A stretch of DNA of 64,000 bases from Phaeacidiphilus oryzae TH49 (GCF_000744815.1 NZ_JQMQ01000005.1:4855801-4919800); one strand, 5' to 3'. Counted from the first letter of the stretch, positions 8,189 to 17,839 are shown. Program-made: numbers and translations. The notes: a model not told the origin generated them from the sequence alone.

Positions 8189-9814
8189 TCACATCCGGAA
8201 GACGCCGAACGGTCCGCGTTCCGGCAGCGGGGCGTTGGCGCAGGCGGAGAGGGCGAGGCCGAGGACGGTCCGGGTGTCCAGCGGGTCGATCACCCCGTCG
8301 TCCCACAGCCGCGCGGTGGCGTAGTACGCGTTGCCCTGCCGCTCGTACTGCTCGCGGATCGGGCGGCGGAACTCCTCCTCCGCCTCGGCCGGCCACTCCT
8401 CGCCGCGCGCCTCGATGCCGTCCCGGCGCACGGTGGCCAGGACGGAGGCGGCCTGCTCCCCGCCCATCACGGAGATCTTGGCGCCCGGCCACATCCACAG
8501 GAAGCGCGGCGAGTACGCCCGGCCGCACATCGAGTAGTTCCCCGCGCCGTACGAGCCGCCGATCACCACGGTCAGCTTGGGGACGCGGGTGGTGGCCACG
8601 GCGGTCACCATCTTGGCGCCGTGCTTGGCGATGCCGCCCGCCTCGTACTCGCGGCCGACCATGAAGCCGGAGATGTTCTGCAGGAAGAGGAGGGGGATCC
8701 CGCGCTGGTCGCAGAGCTCGATGAAGTGGGCGCCCTTGACCGCGGACTCCCCGAAGAGGATCCCGTTGTTGGCGACGATCCCGACCGGGTGGCCGTGGAG
8801 GTGGGCGAAGCCGGTGACCAGGGTGGGGCCGTACTCGGCCTTGAACTCGGCGAAGCGGCTGCCGTCGACCAGCCGGCCGATCACCTCGCGGACGTCATAG
8901 GGCGTGCGGGGGTCGGCCGGGACCACGTCGTAGAGCTCGGCGGGGTCCTCGGCGGGCGGCTCGACCGGGCGGACCTCCCAGGGGCGGGGGGCGCGCGGGC
9001 CGAGGCCGGCCACGATGGTGCGGACGATGGCCAGGGCGTGGGCGTCGTCCTCGGCGAGGTGGTCGGTGACCCCGGAGATCCGGGAGTGCACCTCGCCGCC
9101 GCCCAGCTCCTCGGCGGTGACCACCTCTCCGGTGGCGGCCTTCACCAGCGGCGGGCCGCCGAGGAAGATCGTGCCCTGGTTCCGGACGATCACCGCCTGG
9201 TCGCTCATCGCCGGCACATACGCCCCGCCGGCCGTGCAGGAGCCGAGGACGGCGGCGATCTGCGGGATGCCGGCCGCGGACATCGAGGCCTGGTTGTAGA
9301 AGATCCGGCCGAAGTGCTCGCGGTCCGGGAAGACCTCGTCCTGGAGGGGGAGGAAGGCGCCGCCGGAGTCGACCAGGTAGACGCAGGGGAGGCGGTTCTC
9401 GGCGGCCACCTCCTGGGCGCGGAGGTGCTTCTTCACCGTCATCGGGTAGTAGGTGCCGCCCTTGACGGTGGCGTCGTTGGCGATCACCAGCACCTCGCGG
9501 CCGGAGACCCGGCCGATCCCGGTGATCAGCCCGGCGGCGGGAGCGTCCCCGTCGTAGAGGCCCTCGGCGGCGAGCGGGGAGAGCTCCAGGAAGGGGGAGC
9601 CGGGGTCGAGGAGGGTGTCCACCCGGTCCCGGGGGAGGAGCTTCCCGCGCGAGGTGTGCCGGGCGCGGGCGCGCTCCCCGCCGCCCAACCGGACCCGGGC
9701 GAGCCGGGCGCGCAGGTCGGCGGCGAGCTCGGCCTGGGTCGGCGGGGCCTCCCCGGTCTCTGCGGCCCGGGGGGCGGCGGCGGTGCCGGTGGTGTCGATG
9801 GTGTCGCTGCTCAT
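8189..9814 (-). CDS. Acyl-CoA carboxylase beta subunit (carboxyltransferase), probably methylcrotonyl-CoA
   Basis: 541 residues, with N- and C-terminal carboxyltransferase (crotonase-like) halves. Signatures include [15 protein letters not shown] and [21 protein letters not shown] in the N-half, and [27 protein letters not shown] with [19 protein letters not shown] in the C-half. These match MCC-beta much better than propionyl-CoA carboxylase. I chose ATG 9814, nine bases after GGAG; a TTG at 9829 would overlap that site. It is the first gene of the leucine-catabolic operon, 62 bases before the alpha subunit and divergent from the TetR gene. Confidence 0.9.
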   Translation of the reverse strand: MSSDTIDTTGTAAAPRAAETGEAPPTQAELAADLRARLARVRLGGGERARARHTSRGKLLPRDRVDTLLDPGSPFLELSPLAAEGLYDGDAPAAGLITGIGRVSGREVLVIANDATVKGGTYYPMTVKKHLRAQEVAAENRLPCVYLVDSGGAFLPLQDEVFPDREHFGRIFYNQASMSAAGIPQIAAVLGSCTAGGAYVPAMSDQAVIVRNQGTIFLGGPPLVKAATGEVVTAEELGGGEVHSRISGVTDHLAEDDAHALAIVRTIVAGLGPRAPRPWEVRPVEPPAEDPAELYDVVPADPRTPYDVREVIGRLVDGSRFAEFKAEYGPTLVTGFAHLHGHPVGIVANNGILFGESAVKGAHFIELCDQRGIPLLFLQNISGFMVGREYEAGGIAKHGAKMVTAVATTRVPKLTVVIGGSYGAGNYSMCGRAYSPRFLWMWPGAKISVMGGEQAASVLATVRRDGIEARGEEWPAEAEEEFRRPIREQYERQGNAYYATARLWDDGVIDPLDTRTVLGLALSACANAPLPERGPFGVFRM

Positions 9815-9860
9815 GCGGAGGGTCTCCAACGGCGGGGAGCCGGGTCGGATGTGAATGAGC

Positions 9861-9884
9861 GTTAACGTCTGCCGTCAGGTTAAC
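9861..9884. promoter_or_regulatory. Paired GTTAAC sites, candidate TetR operator
   Basis: Two perfect GTTAAC palindromes at 9861-9866 and 9879-9884 lie 18 bases centre to centre, in the gap between the divergent carboxylase operon and the TetR gene. This is the expected place for an autoregulated TetR operator. From memory, the S. avermitilis acyl-CoA regulator AccR uses GTTAA/TTAAC half-sites, which fits; binding here is inferred. Confidence 0.55.
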
Positions 9885-9915
9885 CGTGGATAACAGCCTT
9901 GTCTACGATGACCCC

Positions 9916-10503
9916 ATGGCGAACTCCCCGAACGGCGACACCCCGCGCCGCGAGCAGATCCGGCGCGAGGCGGCCCGGCTCTTCGCCGCGCGCGGCTTCC
10001 TCGGCGTGGGCGTGGACGAGATCGGGCGGGCGGTCGGGATCAGCGGCCCCGGCCTCTACCGGCACTTCCCCGGGAAGGACGCGATGCTGGCCGACCTGCT
10101 GGTCGGGATCAGCGAGCGGCTGCTCGCCGAGGGCAGCCGGCGGGCGGGCGAGGCGACCGGGCCGAGGGAGGCGCTGGAGTCGCTGATCGAGGGCCACATC
10201 GACTTCGCGCTGGACGAGAGCGCGCTGATCATCCTCCACGACCGGGAGCTGTTCAACCTGCCGGAGGACGACCGGCACCGGGTCCGCCGACTCCAGCGCC
10301 GCTACGTGGAGTTGTGGGTGGAGGTGGTGCGGCGGGTCTTCCCCGCGCTGGCGGAGGAGGCGGCGGAGCCGCGGGCCCGGGCGGCGGTGCACGCGGTCTT
10401 CGGCCTGCTGAACTCGACCCCGCACAGCCGGTCGCTCGACGACCGGGCCGAGATGGCCGCGCTGCTGCGCCGCCTGGCGCTGGGCGCGTTCGCCGCGGCT
10501 TGA
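9916..10503 (+). CDS. TetR family regulator of the leucine / acyl-CoA operon
   Basis: 195 residues. The N-terminal TetR helix-turn-helix reads AARLFAARGFLGVGVDEIGRAVGISGPGLYRHFPGKDAMLADLL (about residues 16-60). The C-terminal helices are typical of the ligand and dimerisation domain. It is divergent from the methylcrotonyl-CoA carboxylase operon and probably represses it, with an acyl-CoA as inducer. ATG 9916 was preferred to the in-frame GTG at 9886 because the HTH begins soon after. There is no clear ribosome-binding site, so the transcript may be nearly leaderless. Confidence 0.85.
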   Translation: MANSPNGDTPRREQIRREAARLFAARGFLGVGVDEIGRAVGISGPGLYRHFPGKDAMLADLLVGISERLLAEGSRRAGEATGPREALESLIEGHIDFALDESALIILHDRELFNLPEDDRHRVRRLQRRYVELWVEVVRRVFPALAEEAAEPRARAAVHAVFGLLNSTPHSRSLDDRAEMAALLRRLALGAFAAA

Positions 10504-10539
10504 TCCCTTCCCCCGGCGGGAACCGCGCGGCCCTTGAGT

Positions 10540-10559
10540 CGCTGCGCACCCTCGCAGCG
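10540..10559. terminator. Short hairpin between convergent genes
   Basis: CGCTGCG (10540-10546) and CGCAGCG (10553-10559) pair around a six-base loop, between the stop of the TetR gene and the stop of the convergent downstream gene. There is no T-tract, which is usual for actinomycete terminators. Confidence 0.4.
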
Positions 10560-10564
10560 CGCGC

Positions 10565-11392
10565 TCAGGCCGGCGTCAGCCCCGCCGCCGACAGCAGGTA
10601 CGCCGTCATCGGCTCGTAGAGGTGCGGCTCGACGTCGTCGTCCAGCGGGACGGAGACCAGCAGGGAGCCCTCCGCCTCGCCGAGGAACAGCGCCGGGTCG
10701 TTGCAGTCGGCGAAGCCGATCGTGGGGACTATCCGGGAGGCCGCCGCCCCCGCCCAGCCGTGGTCCGCGATCACCAGATCGGGAAGCTCGGCGCCGCCGG
10801 CCTCCAGCCGGTCCAGCAGCGCCCGCATCGGCTCCGGCGAGTGGGTGTGCGGCAGATGGCCGCGCTCCTGCAGTACCGCCACCGCGCCGATCCGCCGGAT
10901 GTCCTGGCTCCCGCTGTCCCCGCCGAGCTTGATCCCGCCCGGCGGAAGGACGATCTCGCAGCCCGCCGCGGCCAGCGCCCGGGCGAGGTCCTGGTAGACC
11001 GGGAGCATCCCGGCCGGATGACCGGTCGCGAAGAGCACCCGCTGCCGCTGGGCGACCGCCTTCCGCAGCAGCTCGGCGACCCGGTCCAGCGCGGCCACGC
11101 AGCGCTCGGAGGAGATGGTGTCCTGCCCGTTGGTCCGGCTCGGGTCGGGGTCCACCCCGCAGCGCTCGGCCATCACGGACAGCACCCGGGACTCGTCCGT
11201 CCAGCGGTCGCCGAGGTCCAGGCCCAGCCAGTAGTAGCGTTCGCCGTCCGCCAGCGCGCGGTAGTGCGCGCGGTTGTTCTCCCGGCTGGTCGCCACCATG
11301 CCGGTGATCAGCGCATCGTCCAGATACGCCTTCAGCGACTCCCGGGACGGGACGGGGGTGCGTGTCAGGTGATCGATCGGCATGTCTCCCAT
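10565..11392 (-). CDS. Conserved actinobacterial protein of unknown function
   Basis: 275 residues, soluble, with no signal peptide or membrane span. It has an N-terminal helical part (SLKAYLDDALITGMVATSRENNRAHYRAL), a central alpha/beta region with FATGHPAGMLPVYQDLARALAAAGCEIVLPP, and a DLVIADHGWAGAAASRIVPTIGFADCNDPALFLGEAEG segment. I recall such proteins being labelled phosphatase in Streptomyces genomes, but I see no phosphatase motif I can defend. ATG 11392 is the preferred start; ATG 11383 is possible. It faces the TetR gene and follows the PucR gene on the same strand, 60 bases downstream. Confidence 0.7.
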   Translation of the reverse strand: MGDMPIDHLTRTPVPSRESLKAYLDDALITGMVATSRENNRAHYRALADGERYYWLGLDLGDRWTDESRVLSVMAERCGVDPDPSRTNGQDTISSERCVAALDRVAELLRKAVAQRQRVLFATGHPAGMLPVYQDLARALAAAGCEIVLPPGGIKLGGDSGSQDIRRIGAVAVLQERGHLPHTHSPEPMRALLDRLEAGGAELPDLVIADHGWAGAAASRIVPTIGFADCNDPALFLGEAEGSLLVSVPLDDDVEPHLYEPMTAYLLSAAGLTPA

Positions 11393-11452
11393 TGTCACCC
11401 GCGGGCGCACCGGACCCGGCGGTCGAAGGGACAATCCGTGGTGGGTGATGCG

Positions 11453-13054
11453 TCACAGCCAGCGCAGCGCGAACCAGAGCTCCGCCCGTTCCCCGGCGTC
11501 CGAGAGGTCGGTGTCCAGGACCCGGGCGACCCGGTCGATCCGCTGCCGCACGGTGTTCCGGTGGAGCTCGAGCGCGGCCGCCGTACGGTCCCAACTCCCG
11601 TGCAGCGAGAGCCAGGTGCGGAGGGTTTCGAGGAGGGCGTCCGGGCCCGGCTGGCCGGCGGCGGCGAGCGGGGCGAAGCGCTCGCGGGCGAGGGCGGCGG
11701 CGCGGTCGGGGTCGACCAGGTCGGCGAGCCCGGGCCGATCCGTCCGGCCGGGGCGGTGGCGGACCGACGGGCTGCCGGTGGCCAGCGCGCGGCGCAGGGC
11801 GCGCCCGGCCTCCGTGTCGGCGGCGGCCAGCCGGTCGGCGGAGGCGGGTGCGCTGAGCCCGAGGGTCCAGCCCAGCCGGGCCGGGACGTCCAGCCCGGGG
11901 CCCCGGGCCTCGTCCGGGACCGGGATGAGCGCGCGGAGGGTGCCCGCGGCCGCGTCCAGGTCGAGATACGGCGTGCCGAGCGCGGTGGCCAGGGCCGCGC
12001 GGTGGACCGGACCGGCGTCCCCGCCGAGGTCGCCGCGGCGGCCGTGGACGACCAGCCAGCGCGGCTCGGCGCGGTCCGGCTGGAGGAGGGCGGAGACCTC
12101 CGCGGGCGCCCCGCCCGGCCCGCCGAGCAGCAGGCGGACCAGTCCGGCCCCGCCGCGGCCGGCGTCCCCGAGCGCCTGCCGGGGCCCGGTCAGCAGGGAG
12201 AGGAGCACCACTCCGAGCCCGGTCACCGAGCGCTCCACGGAGGTGAGCCGGGCGCCCGGCGCCGCCGCCAGGCCGAGCACCGGGGCTCCGCTGCCGGGCA
12301 GCGCCTGGGTCACCAGCAGCCCCTCCGGATGGTGCTCGGCCGCCGAGGCCGGCGCCGGACCGGTGGCCGGCGGCAGCCGCCGGGCCAGGGCACACAGCCG
12401 GGCGCGTACGCCCGGGGCGGGGGAGGGGCCCGCCGAGAAGAGCTCGCGCGGCTGCCGCTCACCCCGGTCGTAGAGGACGGCCCAGGAGTCCAGCCGGACG
12501 GCGAGCTGGCGGAGCACGGACTCCACCGCGTCCGGGCGCGCGGCCGCCGAGGCCAGCGCCGCCTGCGCCTCGGAGATCCGGCGCAGCTCCTGGCTGCGCG
12601 CCTCCGAGACGGCGAGCTGGAAGGCCCGGCCGACGGCCACGAACGGGGTCGGCGGCGGCACCCGCAGCAGCGGGAGGCCGTGCCGGTCGCAGGCCGCGAT
12701 CAGCGCCGGCGGCACCTCGGCGTGCACGGGGGTGACGCCGAAGCCGATCGCGGCCGTGCCCGCCGCGGCCAGCCGGCCCACGTAGGCGTCCACCTCCCGC
12801 TCGGTGGCCGGGAAGTGGACGCCCGCGGTGAGGACGAGTTCTCCGCCGAGGAGGTAGCCGGTGGGGTCGTCCAGCTCGGTGGCGCCCACGACGGAGATCG
12901 GCGGGTCGCCGACCGGCCCCGACGCCGGCCCGGCGATCCGGGTCAGGCCCAGGTCGGGGCGGTCGAGAAGGGTGCTCAGCGGGACGGCGGGGCCCTCGCC
13001 CGGGTGCGAGGGGGGCATCGGCGGCGGGGTCGGCATGGTGGCGGGTTCGTCCAT
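11453..13054 (-). CDS. PucR family transcriptional regulator
   Basis: 533 residues. The N-terminal PucR ligand domain (about 25-150) includes GATELDDPTGYLLGGELVLTAG. A GAF/GGDEF-like middle region follows, and the C-terminal PucR helix-turn-helix reads LLETLRTWLSLHGSWDRTAAALELHRNTVRQRIDRVARVL (about 480-525). PucR proteins are purine or amino-acid-derivative responsive activators, usually sitting next to their targets. Here the gene is divergent from the symporter / ureohydrolase / TPP-enzyme operon starting at 13218, so that operon is its probable target. The N-terminal 20 residues are Pro-rich and the exact start is uncertain; no good ribosome-binding site precedes ATG 13054. Confidence 0.88.
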   Translation of the reverse strand: MDEPATMPTPPPMPPSHPGEGPAVPLSTLLDRPDLGLTRIAGPASGPVGDPPISVVGATELDDPTGYLLGGELVLTAGVHFPATEREVDAYVGRLAAAGTAAIGFGVTPVHAEVPPALIAACDRHGLPLLRVPPPTPFVAVGRAFQLAVSEARSQELRRISEAQAALASAAARPDAVESVLRQLAVRLDSWAVLYDRGERQPRELFSAGPSPAPGVRARLCALARRLPPATGPAPASAAEHHPEGLLVTQALPGSGAPVLGLAAAPGARLTSVERSVTGLGVVLLSLLTGPRQALGDAGRGGAGLVRLLLGGPGGAPAEVSALLQPDRAEPRWLVVHGRRGDLGGDAGPVHRAALATALGTPYLDLDAAAGTLRALIPVPDEARGPGLDVPARLGWTLGLSAPASADRLAAADTEAGRALRRALATGSPSVRHRPGRTDRPGLADLVDPDRAAALARERFAPLAAAGQPGPDALLETLRTWLSLHGSWDRTAAALELHRNTVRQRIDRVARVLDTDLSDAGERAELWFALRWL

Positions 13055-13217
13055 CGCAGCGGGGAATGTTGGATGAAACCTACACTTCTGCGGGCTTGCG
13101 GGCGGCCACTAGCGTCCTCCCCAGCTCATTCCGGATCGGACCGCCGCCCCGGCTGACGCCGACCGGAGAGCCGCGCAGCCGCGCATCCTGCCCTCTCCCC
13201 GCCGCCCGGAGGCATCC

Positions 13218-14717
13218 ATGGCCGTCGACTACCTCGTGATGATCGTCTACCTGGCCGGAATCATCGGGGTCGGCTGGTGGGGGGCCAGACGCGCCCGCTC
13301 GAAGAGCGAGTTCCTGGTCGCCGGCCGCCGGCTCGGCCCGCTGATGTACACCGGCACGATGGCCGCCGTGGTGCTCGGCGGGGCGTCCACCATCGGCGGC
13401 GTCGGCCTCGGCTACAGCTACGGCCTCTCCGGAGCCTGGATGGTGGGCGCGATCGGCCTCGGCCTGCTGGCGCTGAGCGCCTTCTTCTCGGCCCGGATCG
13501 CCCGGCTGAAGGTCTACACCGTCGCCGAGATGCTCTCCCTCCGCTACGGGGATGCGGCCGGCGTCATCTCCGGCGTGGTGATGTGGATCTACACCCTGAT
13601 GCTGGTCGTGACCTCCACCATCGCCTACGCCAGCGTCTTCGACGTGCTCTTCGACATCCCGCGCTGGGCGGCCGTGGTGATCGGCGGAGTGATCGTGGTC
13701 GGCTACTCGGCGCTCGGCGGGATGTGGTCCATCACCCTCACCGACATGGTGCAGTTCGTGGTGAAGTCGATCGGCGTGCTGATCCTGCTGCTGCCGTTCG
13801 CGCTGATCAAGGCGGGCGGCTTCGGCGGTCTTCAGGCGCGGCTGCCGCACGGCTACTTCTCGCCGACCTCGATCGGCGGCGAGACCGTCTTCACCTTCGT
13901 GCTGATCTACACCTTCGGAATGCTGATCGGCCAGGACATCTGGCAGCGGGTCTTCACCGCCCGCAACGACCGGGTGGCCCGCCTGGGCGGTACCGTGGCC
14001 GGCCTGTACTGCCTGGTGTACGCGCTGGCCGGGGCGCTGATCGGGGCCGCCGCCAAGGCCATGTACCCCCACCTGGCGGTCGCCGACGACGCCTTCGCCA
14101 CCATCGTCAAGCACCTGCTGCCGACCGGCGTCCGCGGTCTGGTGCTGGCCGCCGCGCTCTCCGCGATGATGTCCACCGCGAGCGGCGCGCTGATCGCCTC
14201 GGCGACGGTGGCCAACAACGACATCTGGCAGCGGATCAGGAACGCGGTCCGGCGCGGCGGGGACGGCGCCGGGAGCCCCCGCAAGAAGGACGAGGTGCGC
14301 GGCAACCGGATCTTCATCCTCCTCCTCGGCGCGGTCTCGATCGTCCTCGCCTGCGTGCTGAGCGATGTGGTCTCCGCCCTCACCGTCGCCTACAACCTGC
14401 TGGTCGGCGGGCTGCTGGTGCCGATACTCGGCGGCCTGGTGTGGCGGCGCGGCAACCTGGCCGGGGCGCTGGCCTCGGTGATCGTCGGCGGCCTCACCGT
14501 CATCGTCCTGATGGTCACCCAGGGCGTGCTGGCCAACGAGCCGATCTACTACGGCCTGCTGGTGAGCCTGGTCGCCTACCTGGTGGGCAGCCTGGTGACC
14601 CGGCCCACCGACCCGGCCGTGCTGGACCGCTGGCGGGAACGCCTGGCGGGACGCGGGGCCGAGGGCACCGGCGAGGACGCCGAACCGCAGCCGTCCGTGC
14701 GAGCCGCCTCCGCCTGA
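13218..14717 (+). CDS. Sodium:solute symporter (SSS family)
   Basis: 499 residues with about 13 hydrophobic spans, the length and layout of SSS transporters. It begins MAVDYLVMIVYLAGIIGVGWWGARRARSKSEFLVAGRRLG; the YLAGIIGVGWWGARR / EFLVAGR beginning and the GGASTIGGVGLGYSYGLSG segment are typical of the family. GGAGG lies five bases before ATG 13218. As first gene of the operon it probably imports the guanidino compound or amine metabolised by the next two enzymes; the substrate itself is not readable. The C-terminal 30 residues are hydrophilic and cytoplasmic. Confidence 0.9.
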   Translation: MAVDYLVMIVYLAGIIGVGWWGARRARSKSEFLVAGRRLGPLMYTGTMAAVVLGGASTIGGVGLGYSYGLSGAWMVGAIGLGLLALSAFFSARIARLKVYTVAEMLSLRYGDAAGVISGVVMWIYTLMLVVTSTIAYASVFDVLFDIPRWAAVVIGGVIVVGYSALGGMWSITLTDMVQFVVKSIGVLILLLPFALIKAGGFGGLQARLPHGYFSPTSIGGETVFTFVLIYTFGMLIGQDIWQRVFTARNDRVARLGGTVAGLYCLVYALAGALIGAAAKAMYPHLAVADDAFATIVKHLLPTGVRGLVLAAALSAMMSTASGALIASATVANNDIWQRIRNAVRRGGDGAGSPRKKDEVRGNRIFILLLGAVSIVLACVLSDVVSALTVAYNLLVGGLLVPILGGLVWRRGNLAGALASVIVGGLTVIVLMVTQGVLANEPIYYGLLVSLVAYLVGSLVTRPTDPAVLDRWRERLAGRGAEGTGEDAEPQPSVRAASA

Positions 14718-14774
14718 GCGGCCGCCGGAAGCGAAGCAAGAACGACGAGGAAGACCAGAAAGGGGCATCTCGAC

Positions 14775-15773
14775 ATGTCCACCCCCACCCCCACGCCCGC
14801 CCCCACCCCCACGTCCGAGGCCGCCGCTCCCCGCGGCCCGGTCGACGCCAGCCGCACCCCGCGCTACGCCGGCTTCGCCACCTTCGCCCGGCTGCCCCGC
14901 CTGGACGAGGTGCCGGCCGCCGACGTCGCCGTGGTCGGCGTCCCCTTCGACACGGGGGTGTCCTACCGGCCGGGCGCGCGGTTCGGCGGGAACGCGATCC
15001 GGGAGGCCAGCCGGCTGCTCCGGCCGTACAACCCGGCGCAGGACGCCTCGCCGTTCGCCCTCGCCCAGGTCGCGGACGCGGGGGACATCGCCGCCAACCC
15101 CTTCCACATCGAGGAGGCCATCGAGACCATCCAGGGGCAGGCCGCCGAACTCCTCGGCACCGGCGCCCGGTTGATGACCCTCGGCGGCGACCACACCATC
15201 GCGCTGCCGCTGCTGCGCGCGGTCGCGGCCGAGCACGGCCCGGTCGCCCTGCTGCACTTCGACGCCCACCTGGACACCTGGGACACCTACTTCGGCGCGG
15301 CGTACACCCACGGCACGCCGTTCCGGCGGGCGGTCGAGGAGGGGATCCTGGACACCTCCGCGCTCTCCCACGTCGGCACCCGCGGGCCGCTCTACGGCAA
15401 GTCGGACCTCAGCGAGGACCAGCGGATGGGCTTCGGCATCGTCACCTCCGCCGACGTCATGCGGCGGGGCGTGGACGAGGTCGCCCAGCAGCTGCGCGAG
15501 CGGATCGGCGACCGGCCGCTGTACGTCTCCGTCGACATCGACGTCCTCGACCCGGCGCACGCCCCCGGCACCGGCACCCCGGAGGCCGGCGGGATGACCT
15601 CCCGCGAGCTGCTGGAGATCCTGCGCGGGCTGGCCGGCTGCCACCTGGTCTCGGCGGACGTGGTCGAGGTCGCCCCGGCGTACGACCACGCGGAGATCAC
15701 CGCGGTCGCCGCCTCCCACACGGCGTACGAGCTGACCACCCTGATGACCCGTCAGATCGCGGAGGCGAAGTGA
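14775..15773 (+). CDS. Ureohydrolase (agmatinase / guanidinobutyrase family)
   Basis: 332 residues. The binuclear manganese site of arginase-fold enzymes is complete: GGDHT with His140, DAHLD with Asp163, His165 and Asp167, and [12 protein letters not shown] with Asp254 and Asp256. The family hydrolyses a guanidino group to urea plus an amine. The first 25 residues are a Pro/Thr/Ala-rich extension. AGGGG lies nine bases before ATG 14775. The TPP-enzyme gene overlaps the stop codon by four bases (GTGA). Automated annotation would say agmatinase, but the TPP-enzyme partner makes 4-guanidinobutyrate a better guess. Confidence 0.88.
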   Translation: MSTPTPTPAPTPTSEAAAPRGPVDASRTPRYAGFATFARLPRLDEVPAADVAVVGVPFDTGVSYRPGARFGGNAIREASRLLRPYNPAQDASPFALAQVADAGDIAANPFHIEEAIETIQGQAAELLGTGARLMTLGGDHTIALPLLRAVAAEHGPVALLHFDAHLDTWDTYFGAAYTHGTPFRRAVEEGILDTSALSHVGTRGPLYGKSDLSEDQRMGFGIVTSADVMRRGVDEVAQQLRERIGDRPLYVSVDIDVLDPAHAPGTGTPEAGGMTSRELLEILRGLAGCHLVSADVVEVAPAYDHAEITAVAASHTAYELTTLMTRQIAEAK

Positions 15774-17463
15774 GCGGGGAGGCGCAGGCGCAGGCGCGGA
15801 CGCGGGCGAGGAACGGCGGGGACCTGGTCGTCGAGTCGCTGCGGGCGCTCGGCGCGGACACCGTCTTCGGGCTGCCGGGCCAGCACGCCCTCGGCCTCTT
15901 CGACGCCCTCGGGCGGGCGGAGCCGGAGCTGCGGTACGTCGGGCTGCGGGTGGAGAACAACCTCGGCTTCGCGGCGGACGGCTACGCCCGCACGTCCGGG
16001 CGGGTGGCGCCGCTCTTCGTGTCCACCGGACCGGGGGCGCTGACCTCGCTGGCCGCGCTGCAGGAGGCCGCGGCGGCGTCCGTGCCGGTGCTCGCGGTCT
16101 CCAGCCAGATCCCGTCGGCCGGGCTCGGCGGGCGGCGCAAGGGGTTCCTTCACGAGCTGCCGGACCAGTCCGCCTCGTTCTGCGGGGTGGTGAAGTCGGT
16201 CCACGAGGCGCGGACCGCCTCGCAGATCCCGTCCGCGATCGCCGAGGCGTGGGGCTCCGCGCTGAGCGCCCCGTACGGGCCGGTGTGGGTGGAGATCCCG
16301 CAGGACGTGCTGCTGGGCGCGGTCGACCTGCCGGTGGTACGGGACCTGGCCGCGCCGGTGCGCGAGCTGCTTCCGCGCCGGGAGCTGGTGGAGGAGGCGG
16401 CGCGGCTGCTGGACGCGGCCGAGCGGCCGGTCATCCTCGCGGGCGGCGGCGTCGTACGGTCGCCGGGCGCGAGCGGGGAGCTGCTGCGGCTGGCCGAGCG
16501 GCTGCGGGCCCCGGTGGCCACCACCTTCGGCGGCAAGGGCGCCTTCCCCTGGGAGGGGGAGCACCCGCTCTCGCTGGGCTCCTGGCTGGAGGACCGGTAC
16601 AGCACCGAGCTGCTGGAGGAGGCGGACGTCCTGCTGGTCGCCGGGTCGGGGCTGGGCGAGCTGTCCAGCAACTACCACACGTTCGCCCCGCGGGGGCGGA
16701 TGATCCAGATCGAGGCGGACGCCGGGAAGCTGGAGGCCAACCACCCGGCGCTGGGGCTCCATGCGGACGCGGCGGCGGCGCTGGGGGCGCTGGCGGACGC
16801 GGTCGCCGAGCGCGGCGACGGCGAGGGAGACGGCGACGGGCGGGCGGAGGAGCGGGTGCGTCGGCTTCTGGAGCGGGTGCACGGGCGGCTGGACGCGCAG
16901 GGGCTGGAGACGGAGCAGGGCGTGCTGACGGCGGTGCGGGAGGCGCTGCCGGACGACGCCCCGGCCTTCTTCGACATGACCATCCTGGGGTACTGGGCCT
17001 GGTCGGCCTGGGACGCGCGGTATCCGGGCGGAATGCAGTCCGCCCAGGGCGCGGGCGGCCTCGGGTACGCCTTTCCGGCGGCCATCGGCGCGGCGGTGGC
17101 CCGGGGCGCGCGCGGCGGGGGCCGGTGCTGGCGGTCTCCGGGGACGGCGGGGCGATGTACTCGATCGCCGAGCTGGCCTCGGCGGCGCAGCTGGGCGTGC
17201 CGGTGACCTGGCTGATCGTGGACGACGGGGGGTACGGAATCCTCCGCGAGTACATGACGGACGCGTTCGGGGAGGCGCGGGCGACGGAGCTGGCGCGGCC
17301 GGACTTCGTGCGGCTGGCGGAGTCCTTCGGGGTCGACGCGCGGGAGGCGACGACGGAGACGCTGGGCGCCGAGCTGAGCGCTGCGCTGGGCTCCGGGGGG
17401 CCGTCGGTGGTCGTCCTGAAGGCGCGCCTGCGGATGTTCGCGCCGACGCATCTGGCCGACTGA
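15770..17463 (+). pseudogene. Thiamine-pyrophosphate-dependent decarboxylase / acetolactate-synthase-like enzyme, frameshifted
   Basis: The frame from GTG 15770 encodes a normal TPP-enzyme N-terminal domain (FGLPGQHALGLFDALG, catalytic-type Glu in RVENNLGFAADGYA) and middle domain, then runs to a premature stop at 17204-17206. The expected C-terminal TPP-binding domain, starting PVLAVSGDGGAMYSIAELASAAQ, continues in the -1 frame to 17463. One missing G in the run at 17117-17121 explains everything: adding it restores a continuous enzyme of about 564 residues. It may be a sequencing error, a real mutation or, less likely, programmed slippage. The pathway role, perhaps 2-ketoarginine decarboxylase, is inferred from the neighbouring ureohydrolase. 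Confidence 0.8.
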
Positions 17464-17839
17464 ATTCTCTTGCCCCAGCCCCGCCCCTTCCCGTTTCCCG
17501 GGGCTGCCGCCCCGGACCTCGCTAAGCGGGCCCGAGCGCAGGCCCGAAGGGCCGGGTAAGGGGCGCGGGGAACTGCGCGCCCGGCCGTCCACGGTGTCGC
17601 GCCCGGCAACGGCGACTGGGCTGCCATCCAATCTCCGTTGCCGAGTGCGGCAGCCTGCGGCGCCGGCCGCGCAGTTCCCCGCGCCCCTGGATTCGCCCTG
17701 CGGGCTGCATCCCGGGCCCGAGGCGGGGTCGGGGAGAGAAACCTGTCAGTCCTTCATGGGACCGTGGAACACCGGACGTCGCCGCAGCGTTGCCGCTGGC
17801 GGTCCCCCCACCCGGTCGCCGCCCAGGGAGTCGCGAAGG
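17464..17839. other. Intergenic region with palindromic repeat
   Basis: 376 bases between two rightward genes. It holds the large palindromic repeat at 17559-17688. The rest (17700-17839) is the probable promoter region of the ABC exporter. No gene is seen. Confidence 0.6.
17559..17688. repeat. Streptomyces-type intergenic palindromic repeat, copy 2
   Basis: AGGGGCGCGGGGAACTGCGC (17559-17578) pairs perfectly over 20 bases with 17669-17688. A second hairpin is nested in the loop: CGGCAACGG (17604-17612) with CCGTTGCCG (17635-17643). The loop shares GGCAACGGCGACTGGGC with the copy at 3637-3761. Here it lies downstream of the frameshifted TPP-enzyme gene and could act as a terminator. Confidence 0.75.

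Noticed and set aside
10622-13156. 844-codon open frame on the plus strand
   Set aside because: Antisense to the conserved protein and the PucR gene; no ribosome-binding site and no protein motifs.
13080-15719. 879-codon open frame on the minus strand
   Set aside because: Antisense to the symporter and ureohydrolase genes, both with full motifs; composition is His/Asp/Gly-rich noise.
14775-15773. Calling the ureohydrolase agmatinase outright
   Set aside because: The metal ligands prove the family but not the substrate, and the TPP-enzyme neighbour argues for another guanidino compound.
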